From Longimicrobiales bacterium (GTDB lineage: Bacteria > Gemmatimonadota > Gemmatimonadetes > Longimicrobiales > Gaopeijiaceae), in contig JAPKBW010000007.1 in assembly GCA_028823235.1 (NCBI GenBank), forward strand, positions 62,001-126,000: a DNA stretch of 64,000 nucleotides, in the 5' to 3' direction. Under the pieces are notes generated by a model. The model saw only the letters and a list, made by a program, of their open reading frames with translations, searched no databases and was not told the DNA's origin. Each line of letters opens with the position of its first letter. Position 1 is the stretch's first letter. Below are positions 16,535 through 26,007 of this stretch, piece by piece. The position numbers and the translations under genes were made by a program.

Positions 16535-17788
16535 ATGCGGTTGAATCGCCGGCGCTTTCTTGGCGTCCTGGGGGGGGCAACACTGGCCTGGCCCAAGACG
16601 ATCGAGGTGTTGGCACAGGAGCTCCAACAGGGCGGAGCGCCCGATGACGAGGTGTTCTGGGACTTCGTGCGGAAGCAATTCCTGATCGCTGACGACCGCG
16701 TTTACCTGAACAACGGGACTCTCGGACCTTCGCCGCGTATCGTGGTCGACGCGGTCACAGAACACACCCGCCGGGTCGCCAGCACCTTCCCACCCGGCGT
16801 GGCATGGGATGACCTGAAGTCGTCAGCGGCAGCGCTTCTCGGCGGCGACCCGGATGGGTATGTCTTCCCGCGAAACACCACCGAAGCGATGAACTTCGTA
16901 GCGAATGGTATCGACCTCGAGCCTGGCGACGAGGTGGTGTCGACCGATCATGAGCACATCGGAGGGCTCGAGCCCTGGAAGTTGGTTACGGCACGCCGGG
17001 GCGCGTCCCTTCGGATCGCGCATCTTGCATCACCCACGGAGACGAGCGAGCAACTGCTCGACGCCGTGTGGGCTGAGGTGACGCCCGCGACTCGCGTGCT
17101 GTGTGTGTCGCACATGACGTTCTCGACCGGGACGGTACTGCCGATTGAGCAGCTGACGCAGCGCTGTCGGGCACGGGACATCATCTTCGCGGTGGACGGG
17201 GCCCACCCTCCTGGCATGCTCGACATCGACCTGGCCGCAGTGGGTGGCGATTTCTACGCGTCCTCCCCGCATAAGTGGCTGCTGGCACCTCAGGGGACGG
17301 GACTGCTATACCTGACTGAGCCGTGGCGGGAGAAGCTGTGGCCGACGCTGGCGTCCGGCGGGTGGGATGATCTCTCCCTTGGCGCGCATCGGTTCAATCA
17401 TATGGGTACGATGGATGAATCACGGTTGGCCGGCTTGATCGCGGCGATCGAATTCATGCAGGCCCTCGACATGGCACGGGTCGAGGCGCGGGTCCGGTAC
17501 CTGCGTCGCCGGGTCGAGGACGGCCTCCGCGCGATACCGGGCGTGACGATCGCGACCCCGGAAGCGGAGACAATGAAGGGGGCCATGGTGTCCTTCGAGA
17601 TTGCCGGGGTGGAGTCGCTTGCCCTCCAGCGTCACCTTTCCCTTACGGCCAACGTGCGGACGCGGGTCATCGGCGAATACGAGTACGGGTGGATGCGGCT
17701 GTCGACTCACGTGTACAACACGCTGCAAGATGTTGACCGCGTACTCGGCTTGCTCGACGACGTGGCACGCAGCGGTATTCCGACGTAA
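16535..17788 (+). CDS. Tat-exported class V aminotransferase-fold PLP enzyme
   Basis: The protein has 417 residues and opens with a twin-arginine signal (LNRRRFLG, then a hydrophobic stretch). The body is a fold-type I class V PLP enzyme of the isopenicillin-N epimerase/cysteine desulfurase type: YLNNGTLGPSP, NTTEAMNFVANG for phosphate binding, DGAH at 221-224 that contacts the pyridine ring, and SPHKW with the Schiff-base lysine at 247. The reaction could be transamination, epimerisation or beta-elimination. Export of a folded PLP holoenzyme by Tat is plausible. It sits directly behind the exported RidA gene. Confidence 0.92.
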   Translation: MRLNRRRFLGVLGGATLAWPKTIEVLAQELQQGGAPDDEVFWDFVRKQFLIADDRVYLNNGTLGPSPRIVVDAVTEHTRRVASTFPPGVAWDDLKSSAAALLGGDPDGYVFPRNTTEAMNFVANGIDLEPGDEVVSTDHEHIGGLEPWKLVTARRGASLRIAHLASPTETSEQLLDAVWAEVTPATRVLCVSHMTFSTGTVLPIEQLTQRCRARDIIFAVDGAHPPGMLDIDLAAVGGDFYASSPHKWLLAPQGTGLLYLTEPWREKLWPTLASGGWDDLSLGAHRFNHMGTMDESRLAGLIAAIEFMQALDMARVEARVRYLRRRVEDGLRAIPGVTIATPEAETMKGAMVSFEIAGVESLALQRHLSLTANVRTRVIGEYEYGWMRLSTHVYNTLQDVDRVLGLLDDVARSGIPT

Positions 17789-17830
17789 CGGAGTCCGAAA
17801 TCGTGGACGAGATCTCAAGGAGAGCGGGGA

Positions 17831-18916
17831 GTGCTGAGAAAACCAGTCGTTCGAATTGCGGTCCTTACAGGGGTTCTGGGTGCGTCGGTGTGGTCGTTAG
17901 CCTCGGCGCAGAGCCTGAGCGTACCAGCCGGATTTGCGATCTCCGAGTTTGCGGAAGACCTGCCAGGCGTACGCACCCTCAAGGTCGGGCCGGAAGGACA
18001 GCTCTACGCAGTCCTTTCCCGATCAGGATCGGTGGTCCGGATTGACCTGGAGGATGGTCGACGGCGGGAGACGGTCGCCGAGGGGCTGAATCGTCCCTAT
18101 GGACTCGCGTTCCACGACGGATGGATGTACGTGGGAGAGCGGACGCAGATCACGAGATTCCGCGGCCCTGAGTACGTGGGCGGCGAGGTCATGGTTGCTG
18201 ATTTGCCTACCGGAGGCAGCCACTGGACTCGAGAAATCGCATTTGGTGCGGATGGCATGATGTATGTGTCGATCGGGTCGAGCTGCAACATCTGCGAAGA
18301 GCGCGATCCCCGACGGGCGTCTGTGGTGAGATACAACGCCGACGGCGGCGGGGAAACGATCATCGCCCAAGGGCTGCGCAACGCGGCTGGTCTCGCGATG
18401 GAGCCGGAGAGCGGCGTCTTCTGGGTCTCGCAGAATGAGCGTGACATGCTGGGAGACGACCTCCCAGTTGAGGAAATCAATATTCTTTCTGATGGGATGC
18501 ATTTCGGATGGCCGTACTGTTACGGCGATCGTGTGCCCAATCCTGAGTATCGCGATCGTGCAGAATACTGTGCCACCACAGTCCCGCCTGCGCTGGAAAT
18601 TCAGGCCCACTCCGCTCCTTTGGGCATGGCGTTCTACACAGGCGATCAGTTCCCAGAGGAGTACCGCGGGGACCTGTTTGTCGCGCTTCACGGCTCGTGG
18701 AATCGTTCGGAGCGGACGGGCTACAAACTGATTCGTGTCCGAGTTGAGAATGGTCGCCCGGTGGGGCAGGAGGACTTTGCGCACGGTTGGCTGACGGGTC
18801 GCCGCGTGACGGGACGACCGGTTTATCCGGTCGTCGGCCCGGACGGCAGCCTCTTCCTGTCGGATGATGAAGGTGGTCGTATTTATCAGATCGAGTGGAC
18901 GGGAGCGCCTCAGTGA
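17831..18916 (+). CDS. Exported PQQ-dependent sugar dehydrogenase-like beta-propeller
   Basis: The protein has 361 residues from a GTG with AAGGAG upstream and a signal peptide ending SLASAQ. It matches the GSDH/sorbosone dehydrogenase-like propeller: LSVPAGFAISEFAEDLPGVRTL, NRPYGLAFHDGWMYVGE, GGSHWTREIAFGADG with the likely catalytic histidine, LRNAAGLAMEP, HFGWPYCYGD, GMAFYTGDQFPEEYRGDLFVALHGSW and PVVGPDGSLFLSDDEGGRIYQI. A Cys pair in SCNICEERDP is common in this subgroup. Relatives oxidise aldoses with PQQ; whether this organism makes PQQ is not visible here. The stop overlaps the next start (GTGA). Confidence 0.9.
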   Translation: MLRKPVVRIAVLTGVLGASVWSLASAQSLSVPAGFAISEFAEDLPGVRTLKVGPEGQLYAVLSRSGSVVRIDLEDGRRRETVAEGLNRPYGLAFHDGWMYVGERTQITRFRGPEYVGGEVMVADLPTGGSHWTREIAFGADGMMYVSIGSSCNICEERDPRRASVVRYNADGGGETIIAQGLRNAAGLAMEPESGVFWVSQNERDMLGDDLPVEEINILSDGMHFGWPYCYGDRVPNPEYRDRAEYCATTVPPALEIQAHSAPLGMAFYTGDQFPEEYRGDLFVALHGSWNRSERTGYKLIRVRVENGRPVGQEDFAHGWLTGRRVTGRPVYPVVGPDGSLFLSDDEGGRIYQIEWTGAPQ

Positions 18917-21093
18917 CAGCTCCCGTGAAGGGTGCCATCGCGGCGGGGTTGGGAGCCTTGACGCTCTACATACTCACGCTTGCACCCACGACCGCGTTCT
19001 GGGATACGAGCGAGTACATCGCGACTGCCCACATCCTAGGGATCCCTCATCCCCCCGGGAACGCACTCTTCGTGTTCGTAGCGAAGGTCTGGAGCCTGCT
19101 TCTCGCGCCGACCGGGCTCTCGGTCGCGGTGCGCATCAACCTCTTCGCAGCGGTGACGAGCGCTGCCTCGACCGGTTTCTTTTATCTCATCGCGCACCGC
19201 GTCCTGTCGAGCATGCTCGAGTCCGACCGGCTCGCCCTAATCGGTGCTGGCGCTTCAGCTCTTCTCGGCGCCTCGGCGTTTACGGTGTGGAACCAGTCGA
19301 ACGTCAACGAGAAGGTCTATACTTTGAGTGTGCTGATAATCGCGGTGGTCAGCTGGCTCGCGATCAGGTGGCACGACACTCGGGATCAGCCCGGGGGCGA
19401 GCGCTACGCCTTGACCGCACTCTTTCTGATGGCTCTCGGCTCGACGAGCCACCTCATGTCCGTGCTGCCCCTGCCCGCGTTTGGCATTCTGATTCTGCTG
19501 TCGGGTCCGATGCGGCTGCTCAAGCCACACGTCATTGGCCGGGCGATCGTCCTCGTCGCCTTAGGCATGTCGTTCAATTTTGTTCTCCCGATTCGGGCCG
19601 CGCTCGACCCTGTCGTGAACGAGGGCGATCCCGTCTGTGAATCGTTTGTGGACGCGGCTGTATCCATCTATTCGAACGGCAAGAAGGGCTGTCGCGCGCT
19701 TAGCGCCAACCTCACGCGCGAGCAGTATCAGACTCCGCCGGTCACCCAGCGTAAGGCCCCGTTCAGCGCCCAGATGGGCACGTATATGCAGTACTTCGAG
19801 TGGCAGTGGTCCCGCGGGCTCGACGCATCACCACTGCCGGTATCCAGTCGGCTTCCTTTTTCGCTCCTTTTTCTCTCGCTGGGGGCAGCCGGTCTCATCG
19901 TGGCGTTCAGGGCCGACAAGGCCGTTTTTTCTTACTTGTTTGTACTCGCAGGTACGCTGACTGTCGGACTCGTGATCTACCTGAATTTCAAGCACGGGTA
20001 CTCGCTTCACGCGGAACTCCCACAGGCTCAGCGGGAAGTGCGAGAACGCGACTACTTCTTCGTTGCGGGCTTCATGCTCTGGGGAAGCCTCGCGGGCATA
20101 GGGCTCACCTGGGCCTGGCACTCCTTGGCCCGCGCACTGGGCGGAGGCGAGGCGAAATACAAGGTCGCGGCTCCTGTTTTTGTCATTGCTTTCATCCCTC
20201 TCTTTTTGAACTGGGGATGGGCGACCCGGGCGGGCGACTATGCTGCGCACGACTGGGCCTACGACCTGCTTATGAGTGTCGAGCCGTACGCGGTTCTCTT
20301 CACGAATGGTGACAATGACACCTTCCCGCTCTGGTATATCCAGGAAGTGGAGGGAATCAGAAAAGACGTCACGGTCGTGGTCGGTCAGTACCTCCACACG
20401 CAGTGGTACCTGCGCCAACTTCAGGAGCTCACACTGCCCGGGAATCAGCGGCCTTACCATGATAATGGCTTCCCGGATCTCCACGATGCGCGCGCATTGC
20501 CGCAACTCTCGATTACCCGGCTGACCGAGTCGGTTATGAATCAGGTCGGCACGGCGAGCCTCTCGGATGACATGACCGTTTCGTTTCCCAAGCTGGCCGT
20601 GACATATCCCGCAGGCATGGTGCTCGATCGGAGCCAGCAACTCGCGCTTCGCATCATCACAGACTCGGTTCGTGAACGTCCGATCTACTTTTCGTCGGCC
20701 GGGGGGCTCATGCAGCAGCTCGGGCTCGATCGCTGGGGTGTGCGACATGGACTCACGACCAAGCTCGAACTACGAAACATCGATACAGACCCGAACGAGG
20801 GCCTCGTTCTCGGTGGCCCGGAATACGGTGCTGACTGGTTCGATGTCGAGAAGTCTCTGAAACTCTACGACGAGGTCTATCAGTTCCGGGGCCTTCGTGA
20901 TCGGGCGATCTGGGCCGACCGGTCGACCATGATGATGCCGATGCAATACTATGTGATGGCGCTTCAGCTTTCGAATGCGGCGACGCTCGACGGACGGGAC
21001 CCGGCTATCGCCGCCCGACTGCTGGCGGATGCAGCTGCCTTCCAGCTTGTCTCGCAAGGTGGATCGTTGGGAACGCCTGGACTCAACCCGTAA
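18913..21093 (+). CDS. DUF2723 family multi-pass membrane protein
   Basis: The protein has 726 residues from the GTG at 18913 that overlaps the preceding stop; a GTG at 18895 would add six residues. About ten transmembrane segments fill the first 460 residues, with the family signatures FWDTSEYIATAHILGIPHPPGNALF in the first loop. The rest is a soluble domain containing LFTNGDNDTFPLWYIQEVEGIRKDV. DUF2723 proteins resemble membrane glycosyltransferases (protein O-mannosyltransferase-like, GT-C), and the early acidic residues would fit that role, but no activity can be assigned from sequence alone. Confidence 0.9.
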   Translation: MTAPVKGAIAAGLGALTLYILTLAPTTAFWDTSEYIATAHILGIPHPPGNALFVFVAKVWSLLLAPTGLSVAVRINLFAAVTSAASTGFFYLIAHRVLSSMLESDRLALIGAGASALLGASAFTVWNQSNVNEKVYTLSVLIIAVVSWLAIRWHDTRDQPGGERYALTALFLMALGSTSHLMSVLPLPAFGILILLSGPMRLLKPHVIGRAIVLVALGMSFNFVLPIRAALDPVVNEGDPVCESFVDAAVSIYSNGKKGCRALSANLTREQYQTPPVTQRKAPFSAQMGTYMQYFEWQWSRGLDASPLPVSSRLPFSLLFLSLGAAGLIVAFRADKAVFSYLFVLAGTLTVGLVIYLNFKHGYSLHAELPQAQREVRERDYFFVAGFMLWGSLAGIGLTWAWHSLARALGGGEAKYKVAAPVFVIAFIPLFLNWGWATRAGDYAAHDWAYDLLMSVEPYAVLFTNGDNDTFPLWYIQEVEGIRKDVTVVVGQYLHTQWYLRQLQELTLPGNQRPYHDNGFPDLHDARALPQLSITRLTESVMNQVGTASLSDDMTVSFPKLAVTYPAGMVLDRSQQLALRIITDSVRERPIYFSSAGGLMQQLGLDRWGVRHGLTTKLELRNIDTDPNEGLVLGGPEYGADWFDVEKSLKLYDEVYQFRGLRDRAIWADRSTMMMPMQYYVMALQLSNAATLDGRDPAIAARLLADAAAFQLVSQGGSLGTPGLNP

Positions 21094-21112
21094 CTATGAG
21101 GTCGCACTGCCG

Positions 21113-22288
21113 GTGAGCCTCCCGGACCTCGAACGCGACGAGCTTTATCGCTATGCCCGCCATCTGGCGCTTCCTGGCGTCGGTGTGGCCGGCCAGCGGA
21201 AGCTCAAGGCTGCGAGGGTCCTTTGCGTAGGCGCCGGAGGCCTTGGGTCTCCGCTCGCGCTCTACCTGGCGGCTGCCGGCGTGGGCACGATCGGGCTTGT
21301 CGACTTCGACATCGTCGATGAGAGCAATCTTCAGCGGCAGCTACTGCACGGCACCTCCGATATCGGCCGGAGCAAGCTCGACAGTGCCGAAGACCGGCTG
21401 CGGGACGTGAATCCTCATGTCGCTGTCGTGCGTCACGACGAGCGCCTCTCCTCGGAGAATGCGCTGCGTATCCTCGACGGATATGACGTGGTGGTCGACG
21501 GCACCGACAACTTCCCTACACGGTATCTGGTCAACGATGCGTGTGTGCTGTTGGGGACGCCGAACGTGTACGGGTCGGTCTTCCGCTGGGAGGGGCAGGT
21601 CTCCGTGTTCGCCACTGAGGGAGGTCCGTGTTATCGCTGCCTCTTCAGGGAGCCCCCACCTCCAGGTCTTGTACCGAATTGCGCGGAGGGCGGCGTGCTC
21701 GGTGCGCTTCCTGGGATCATCGGATCCGCCCAGGCCATGGAGACGATCAAGCTGATCCTTGGCGTCGGCACGACCCTCGCGGGTCGCCTGCAAATTTTCG
21801 ATTCGCTCGAGATGACGTGGCGCGAGGTGACACTCCGTCGAAACCCTGCTTGTCCCGTGTGTGCGGATACGCCCACGCAAACCGAACTCATCGATTATGA
21901 AGTCTTCTGTGGCGTGAAGGAGGACCCGTCCGTTGAAGGAAGCCAGTCGGAGTCGTCAGCAGGATGGCAGGAGCTCACGCCCTCTGACCTGTCGCACAAG
22001 CTTGCCGGCGAGGATGCTCCCTTTCTGGTGGATGTCCGCGAATCCTGGGAGTGGGCGGTCGGAAGCCTCGCCGATCTCGGTGCTCGACTGATTCCGCTGA
22101 GTGAGCTCAAAACACGTGTAGGAGAGATACCGCGAGAGCGTCCCATCGTCGTCTACTGCCGCTCGGGGCAACGAAGCAGGACTGCCGCCGAGCAGTTGTT
22201 GGAAGCTGGCTTTGCCGACGTTTCGAGTCTGACCGGAGGCCTTCGTGCGTGGGCTGAGAAGGTGAATCCTCAGGTGCGAGTTGTCTGA
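21113..22288 (+). CDS. moeZ: MoeZ-like adenylyltransferase/sulfurtransferase
   Basis: The protein has 391 residues from a GTG at 21113, chosen because earlier in-frame starts lie inside the DUF2723 gene. The N-terminal 260 residues are a ThiF/MoeB E1-like domain: RYARHLALPGVG, nucleotide loop GAGGLGSPLALYLAAAG, DFDIVDESNLQRQLLH, and four zinc cysteines in CYRCLF and CPVC. PNCAEGGVLG holds the conserved cysteine. A C-terminal rhodanese domain ends with the active loop YCRSGQRS. It adenylates and thiocarboxylates a sulfur-carrier protein for molybdopterin, thiamine or cysteine synthesis. The partner carrier is not in this window. Confidence 0.92.
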   Translation: MSLPDLERDELYRYARHLALPGVGVAGQRKLKAARVLCVGAGGLGSPLALYLAAAGVGTIGLVDFDIVDESNLQRQLLHGTSDIGRSKLDSAEDRLRDVNPHVAVVRHDERLSSENALRILDGYDVVVDGTDNFPTRYLVNDACVLLGTPNVYGSVFRWEGQVSVFATEGGPCYRCLFREPPPPGLVPNCAEGGVLGALPGIIGSAQAMETIKLILGVGTTLAGRLQIFDSLEMTWREVTLRRNPACPVCADTPTQTELIDYEVFCGVKEDPSVEGSQSESSAGWQELTPSDLSHKLAGEDAPFLVDVRESWEWAVGSLADLGARLIPLSELKTRVGEIPRERPIVVYCRSGQRSRTAAEQLLEAGFADVSSLTGGLRAWAEKVNPQVRVV

Positions 22289-22410
22289 CGTACCACTGCG
22301 CAATCTAGGTGGCAGTTCGTGGTTCTTGCCCCCGTCTCGCTGCGGACATGAATTGGCGCAGGCTCACACGCATCGGAGGGGAGTCACAGCAGACTGGCCG
22401 GAGCGACTGA

Positions 22411-22521
22411 ATGAGATTAGGCACGGTGGTTCGCATCCTCTTTACCCTTGGTGTCGGGTGGCTCTTTGTACCTGACGAGTTATTGGCTCTACCGTCCCGT
22501 GCCATGGTGCTTTCTGATTGA
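22411..22521 (+). CDS. Possible 36-residue single-pass membrane peptide
   Basis: An ATG at 22411 preceded by GGAG at 22400 opens a 36-codon frame ending TGA. The product begins with a basic N-terminus (MRLGTVVR) and a short hydrophobic helix (ILFTLGVGWLFV), then PDELLALPSRAM. This fits a small membrane protein, but chance frames of this size are common. Nothing nearby says what it would do. Confidence 0.22.
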   Translation: MRLGTVVRILFTLGVGWLFVPDELLALPSRAMVLSD

Positions 22522-22727
22522 GCTTGCCCCCGGAATACAGCAGGTAACGCAGGACGGTGACCCCATCTAACTCGCTCCGATCGAATGCACGGATCGGATA
22601 TCGCATCGGACAGGGAAGGGAACTGTCTCTCTCCTGCGGATATTCCACAGCAGGGCAGACGAATTTTGCGACCGGCGCCTAGGGATACAGTTACAACGCG
22701 ATTGTTCTGGGCTTCAACTGGATTTTC

Positions 22728-22750
22728 TGAGCCAGCCTAGGCTGGCCTCA
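22728..22750. promoter_or_regulatory. Palindromic element
   Basis: Positions 22731-22746 read GCCAGCCTAGGCTGGC, a perfect 16-base palindrome. The symmetry extends outward to TGA and TCA with one extra C on the right. It lies about 100 bases upstream of the barrel gene. There is no T-run on either side, so it looks more like an operator or a hairpin in mRNA than an intrinsic terminator. Confidence 0.4.
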
Positions 22751-22847
22751 GGCTAGAGGATGATTCAACCCCACGCAGGGACCCGAGCACCCGTGTCCCG
22801 GTATCACCGACAACCTTCTTATTCGAATGAGCCAGGGAACCCAAGTG

Positions 22848-23360
22848 ATGCGACGTCTGATCGTTCTCGCGTTGTTCATGCTGATCACGCCCGTCGCGGC
22901 TGAAGCTCAGCCGCGACTCATGCTTGGTGGCGGCCTTACCACGCCCAACGGAGACGTTTCGACTTCTGCAAACCCGGGCTATCACGTGCGGGCCAGCATA
23001 GAGATCGGGATCCCGACCCTGCCGGTGGGACTCAGAGGGGATGGCACTCTGCACAAAATGGGTTCGTCACAGGCAGGCTTGGAGGACACACAGGTGCTAG
23101 CCGGTTCATTGAGCATTGTGTACACACTGCCCGGCATTGGACTTCAGCCATACATGCTGGGCGGGCTCGGTGCGTACCGAGTCTCAGCGGGTACTGAGAA
23201 TGCTCCTGTCACGCAGACCAGTCGAGGGTACCACGGTGGCTTTGGCGTTTCGGTCGGTGGGCTGTTGTTCGGCGCGTTCGCCGAGATTCGCTACGTGCTT
23301 GTTCCCACCCCGGACAACACGGTGCGGATGATCCCGTTCACCCTGGGCTTCCGCCTCTAG
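22848..23360 (+). CDS. Small outer-membrane beta-barrel-like protein
   Basis: The protein has 170 residues from the ATG at 22848 (MRRLIVLALF), which puts the signal peptide at the very N-terminus; an ATG at 22827 would add seven residues. Cleavage is expected after AAEAQ. The mature part is made of alternating polar and hydrophobic strands separated by turns (LMLGGGLTTPNGDV, YHVRASIEIGIP, GLQPYMLGGLGAYRVS, GFGVSVGG) and ends IPFTLGFRL, with a C-terminal aromatic and hydrophobic strand typical of outer-membrane barrels. Its function is not known. Its stop overlaps the end of the minus-strand remnant. Confidence 0.8.
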   Translation: MRRLIVLALFMLITPVAAEAQPRLMLGGGLTTPNGDVSTSANPGYHVRASIEIGIPTLPVGLRGDGTLHKMGSSQAGLEDTQVLAGSLSIVYTLPGIGLQPYMLGGLGAYRVSAGTENAPVTQTSRGYHGGFGVSVGGLLFGAFAEIRYVLVPTPDNTVRMIPFTLGFRL

Positions 23361-23740
23361 CCGTCTTTAGCACTAGCTGACTCGTTCTGGTCGAACTCAC
23401 GGTTGACCTCCACGTCGACCACTTTGATTCCGCTGACTCCGGCCGCCACCCAGAGGCGTCCGCTGTTGTAGGAGGCGTGGTTGACCGACTCCAGGCTGCC
23501 GAACTGAATTTGGCCTAGCACTTCGACCATCTGGGTGTCTGCACATGCGCTGGTCTCGAACGACTGGCCACCGACCGCTGCGTACACGCTCCCCTCTCCG
23601 TTCGATATGAACAGCGGGTCGTCTTGGACGGTGAGCGCGTTGGTTATCACCACGTCTGGGTTCAGGCCAAGGTCGTCCGGGTCTGGGATCGACACGTTGC
23701 CGACGACCTGACCGTTGTCGAGGGGCGTCGAAACAGGAAA
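23357..23740 (-). pseudogene. C-terminal remnant of an exported LVIVD-like propeller protein
   Basis: About 125 codons on the minus strand read as protein, from DNGQVVGNVSIPDPDDLGL through VYAAVGGQSFETSACAD to NHASYNSGRLWVAAGVSGIKVVDVE, and resemble the repeats of LVIVD-type propellers. The frame stays open to 23860, but the upstream residues (Arg/Trp/Thr-rich) are the antisense of the E1 gene end and are not credible. The N-terminal blades and any signal peptide are missing. I read it as a truncated gene next to the E1 fusion gene. Confidence 0.6.
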
Positions 23741-23780
23741 AAATGAACACAACCGTGGAGTTTCGGTCAGTGCGTGGGGC

Positions 23781-25916
23781 TTAGTAGGCAGCCAGGTCCA
23801 ACAGTGCATCGACCACATTGTGAGTCTGCGGAAGAATGACGTTCTCAACCTGCGGTGCATAGGCGACCCAGGTGTCCATGGAGGCGACCCGTTTCACCGG
23901 GCCGTCGAGGTACTCGAAGAGCTCGTCGGCGATGCGCGCCGCGATCTCCGACCCGATGCCCCATGAGAGACTGTCTTCGTGCACCACGACTACTTTGTTC
24001 GTCTTCTTCACCGAGTCGGCGATCCGCTCCATGTCGAACGGCTGCACGGTTCGCAGATCGATGACTTCGGCTTCGATACCGTGCTTTTCGGAAGCGATTT
24101 TGGCGGCATCGAGGCTTCGCTTCACCAAGGCACCACACGTGACCACGGTCACGTCGCTCCCCTCGCGTCGCACCTTCGCTTTCCCGAACGGGATCATGTA
24201 CTCAGGCCCAGGGTCGCGACCCTTGTTGTAGACTTGACGGTACAGATGCTTGTGCTCGAGGAAGAGCACGGGATCCTCGCAGCGAATCGCAGTGCGGAGC
24301 AGGCCGGCTGCGTCCTCTGCGGTCGCCGGCATGCAGACGTGAAGGCCCGGGCAATGGGTGAAGAGCGTCTCCCCGGTCTGGGAGTGATAGATCGCTCCCC
24401 CCTTCAGGTAGCCGCCGTAGGTGACCCTGATGACGGAGGAGGCCGAGAATGCCCCGTTCGACCGGTACCGCATGGTCGCCATCTCGTTGCGGATCTGCAT
24501 CATCGCCGGCCAGATGTAGTCGAAGAACTGAATCTCCACGACTGGCTTCATGCCCCGGATGGCCATTCCGACCGCGCGCCCTGCTATGTTCGCCTCAGCG
24601 AGTGGCGAGTTGTAGACACGAGCTGACCCAAACGCCTGCTGCAGCCCGTGGGTGACCTTGAAGACGCCGCCCTTGCCCTTCACCTCGGCGAGAATCTCCT
24701 CGCGTGAGGCGTCCGCCACGTCCTCACCAAAGACGACCATGCGCGGGTCGCGCTCCATCTCTGTGAGCATGCAGGAGTTCAGCAAGTCGACCATCGTGAG
24801 GAGTTTGTCGTCCGTGTACCGCGGCGAGTCCTCCGTGTCGAAGTCCGACGATGTCGGGTCGACATCCTCGGAGAAGAGGTGTCTCATCGCAGTGGACGGG
24901 TCCGGCTGGGGCGACTCCAGAGCTTCGTCTGCAGCTGCCGCCACTTCCGCCTCGATGGATACCTCGAGGGCATTAAGCGACTCTACGGTCGCGGCCCCGA
25001 TCGAGATCAGGAGCGCACGGGTCAGGGCGAGCGGATCACGACTCTCTTGCTCCTCTATCTCCTCACGGGTGCGGTACGCGCGCTCATCATCTGACATCGA
25101 GTGCGAGTACGGTCGTGTCGTGTGGGCGTGCAACATTGCCGGCCCCTTCCGTGCACGAGCGTAGGCAATCGCCTCGCCAGCGGCCCGGTACGTGTCGACC
25201 ACATCAGTTCCGTCGCATTCCACGATGTGCAGCCCTGGGAAACTCGATGCGAGCCGTGAGATACTGCCACCAGCGGTCTGAACCTCAACTGGCACACTGA
25301 TCGCGTAGCCGTTGTCCTGCACGACGTAAACAACCGGGAGTGCAAGGTTGGTCGCGGTGTTCAGCGATTCCCAGAACTCACCCTCGGACGTCGCGCCGTC
25401 ACCCGTGCACACGATGACGATTTCGTCCTCAGCGAAGATGTCAATCAGATCGCGGAGCCCGGGCACTGACTCGATCTTCGTTCCGGCCTCGGCGCTACCT
25501 ACGGCCTGCAGGAACTGTGTGCCGGTCGGCGATGACGAAGATGGCGTGTTGAACCTGAGATCACCGAAGTGACCCGGCATCTGACGTCCGCCAGATGAAG
25601 GGTCTGCTTCCGCGCCCACGGCCTGCAAGAGATGATCCAGCGGAGTCTGACCAAGCGACAGCATCATCGCGCGGTCCCGATAGTACGGGTAGAACCAGTC
25701 GCTCGTCGGACGACAGTGCTCCGCGACGGCTACACCGACGGCTTCGTGGCCGGCGCTGGAAATCTGGAAGAAGACTTTGTTTTGGCGCTTCAGGCTCATC
25801 TCGCGGTCATCGATACGACGGGACGTGACCATGCAGCGGTAGAAGCTGAGAATCTGCTCGTGCGAGAGGCCGGCGAGGTCTGGCCCCTCAGGGATTTTTC
25901 GTTCTTGCGTTGCCAT
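23781..25916 (-). CDS. Fused alpha-beta E1 component of a 2-oxoacid dehydrogenase complex
   Basis: The protein has 711 residues with both E1 subunits in one chain. The alpha half (1-330) has the thiamine diphosphate motif GDG at 172-174 through N202, and YYRDRAMML and [18 protein letters not shown]. The beta half (from about 375) has [42 protein letters not shown] and [14 protein letters not shown]. It decarboxylates pyruvate or branched 2-oxoacids and passes the acyl group to the E2 lipoyl domain. The residues after GDG suggest the branched-chain/acetoin-type branch, but substrate choice is inference. E2 and E3 genes are not in the window. It lies 91 bases behind the DUF255 gene on the same strand. 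Confidence 0.93.
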   Translation of the reverse strand: MATQERKIPEGPDLAGLSHEQILSFYRCMVTSRRIDDREMSLKRQNKVFFQISSAGHEAVGVAVAEHCRPTSDWFYPYYRDRAMMLSLGQTPLDHLLQAVGAEADPSSGGRQMPGHFGDLRFNTPSSSSPTGTQFLQAVGSAEAGTKIESVPGLRDLIDIFAEDEIVIVCTGDGATSEGEFWESLNTATNLALPVVYVVQDNGYAISVPVEVQTAGGSISRLASSFPGLHIVECDGTDVVDTYRAAGEAIAYARARKGPAMLHAHTTRPYSHSMSDDERAYRTREEIEEQESRDPLALTRALLISIGAATVESLNALEVSIEAEVAAAADEALESPQPDPSTAMRHLFSEDVDPTSSDFDTEDSPRYTDDKLLTMVDLLNSCMLTEMERDPRMVVFGEDVADASREEILAEVKGKGGVFKVTHGLQQAFGSARVYNSPLAEANIAGRAVGMAIRGMKPVVEIQFFDYIWPAMMQIRNEMATMRYRSNGAFSASSVIRVTYGGYLKGGAIYHSQTGETLFTHCPGLHVCMPATAEDAAGLLRTAIRCEDPVLFLEHKHLYRQVYNKGRDPGPEYMIPFGKAKVRREGSDVTVVTCGALVKRSLDAAKIASEKHGIEAEVIDLRTVQPFDMERIADSVKKTNKVVVVHEDSLSWGIGSEIAARIADELFEYLDGPVKRVASMDTWVAYAPQVENVILPQTHNVVDALLDLAAY

Positions 25917-26007
25917 CGAGTGCCGGGTGAGATGAACTCAGGTAAGACCTCAAAGATATCGCACTTGGTACCTGCGCGAAGGGGTGGCTAGGTGTCTCGC
26001 GGCCGCT

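Larger units (their letters stand above)
22289..22847. other. Long intergenic region with a palindrome and a possible tiny membrane ORF
   Basis: This 560-base gap between moeZ and the barrel protein gene has no long reading frame that looks like protein. It contains one small hydrophobic frame (22411-22521) and a near-perfect palindrome (22728-22750), both described separately. The rest holds nothing I can identify and could contain decayed sequence and a promoter for the gene at 22848. Confidence 0.5.
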
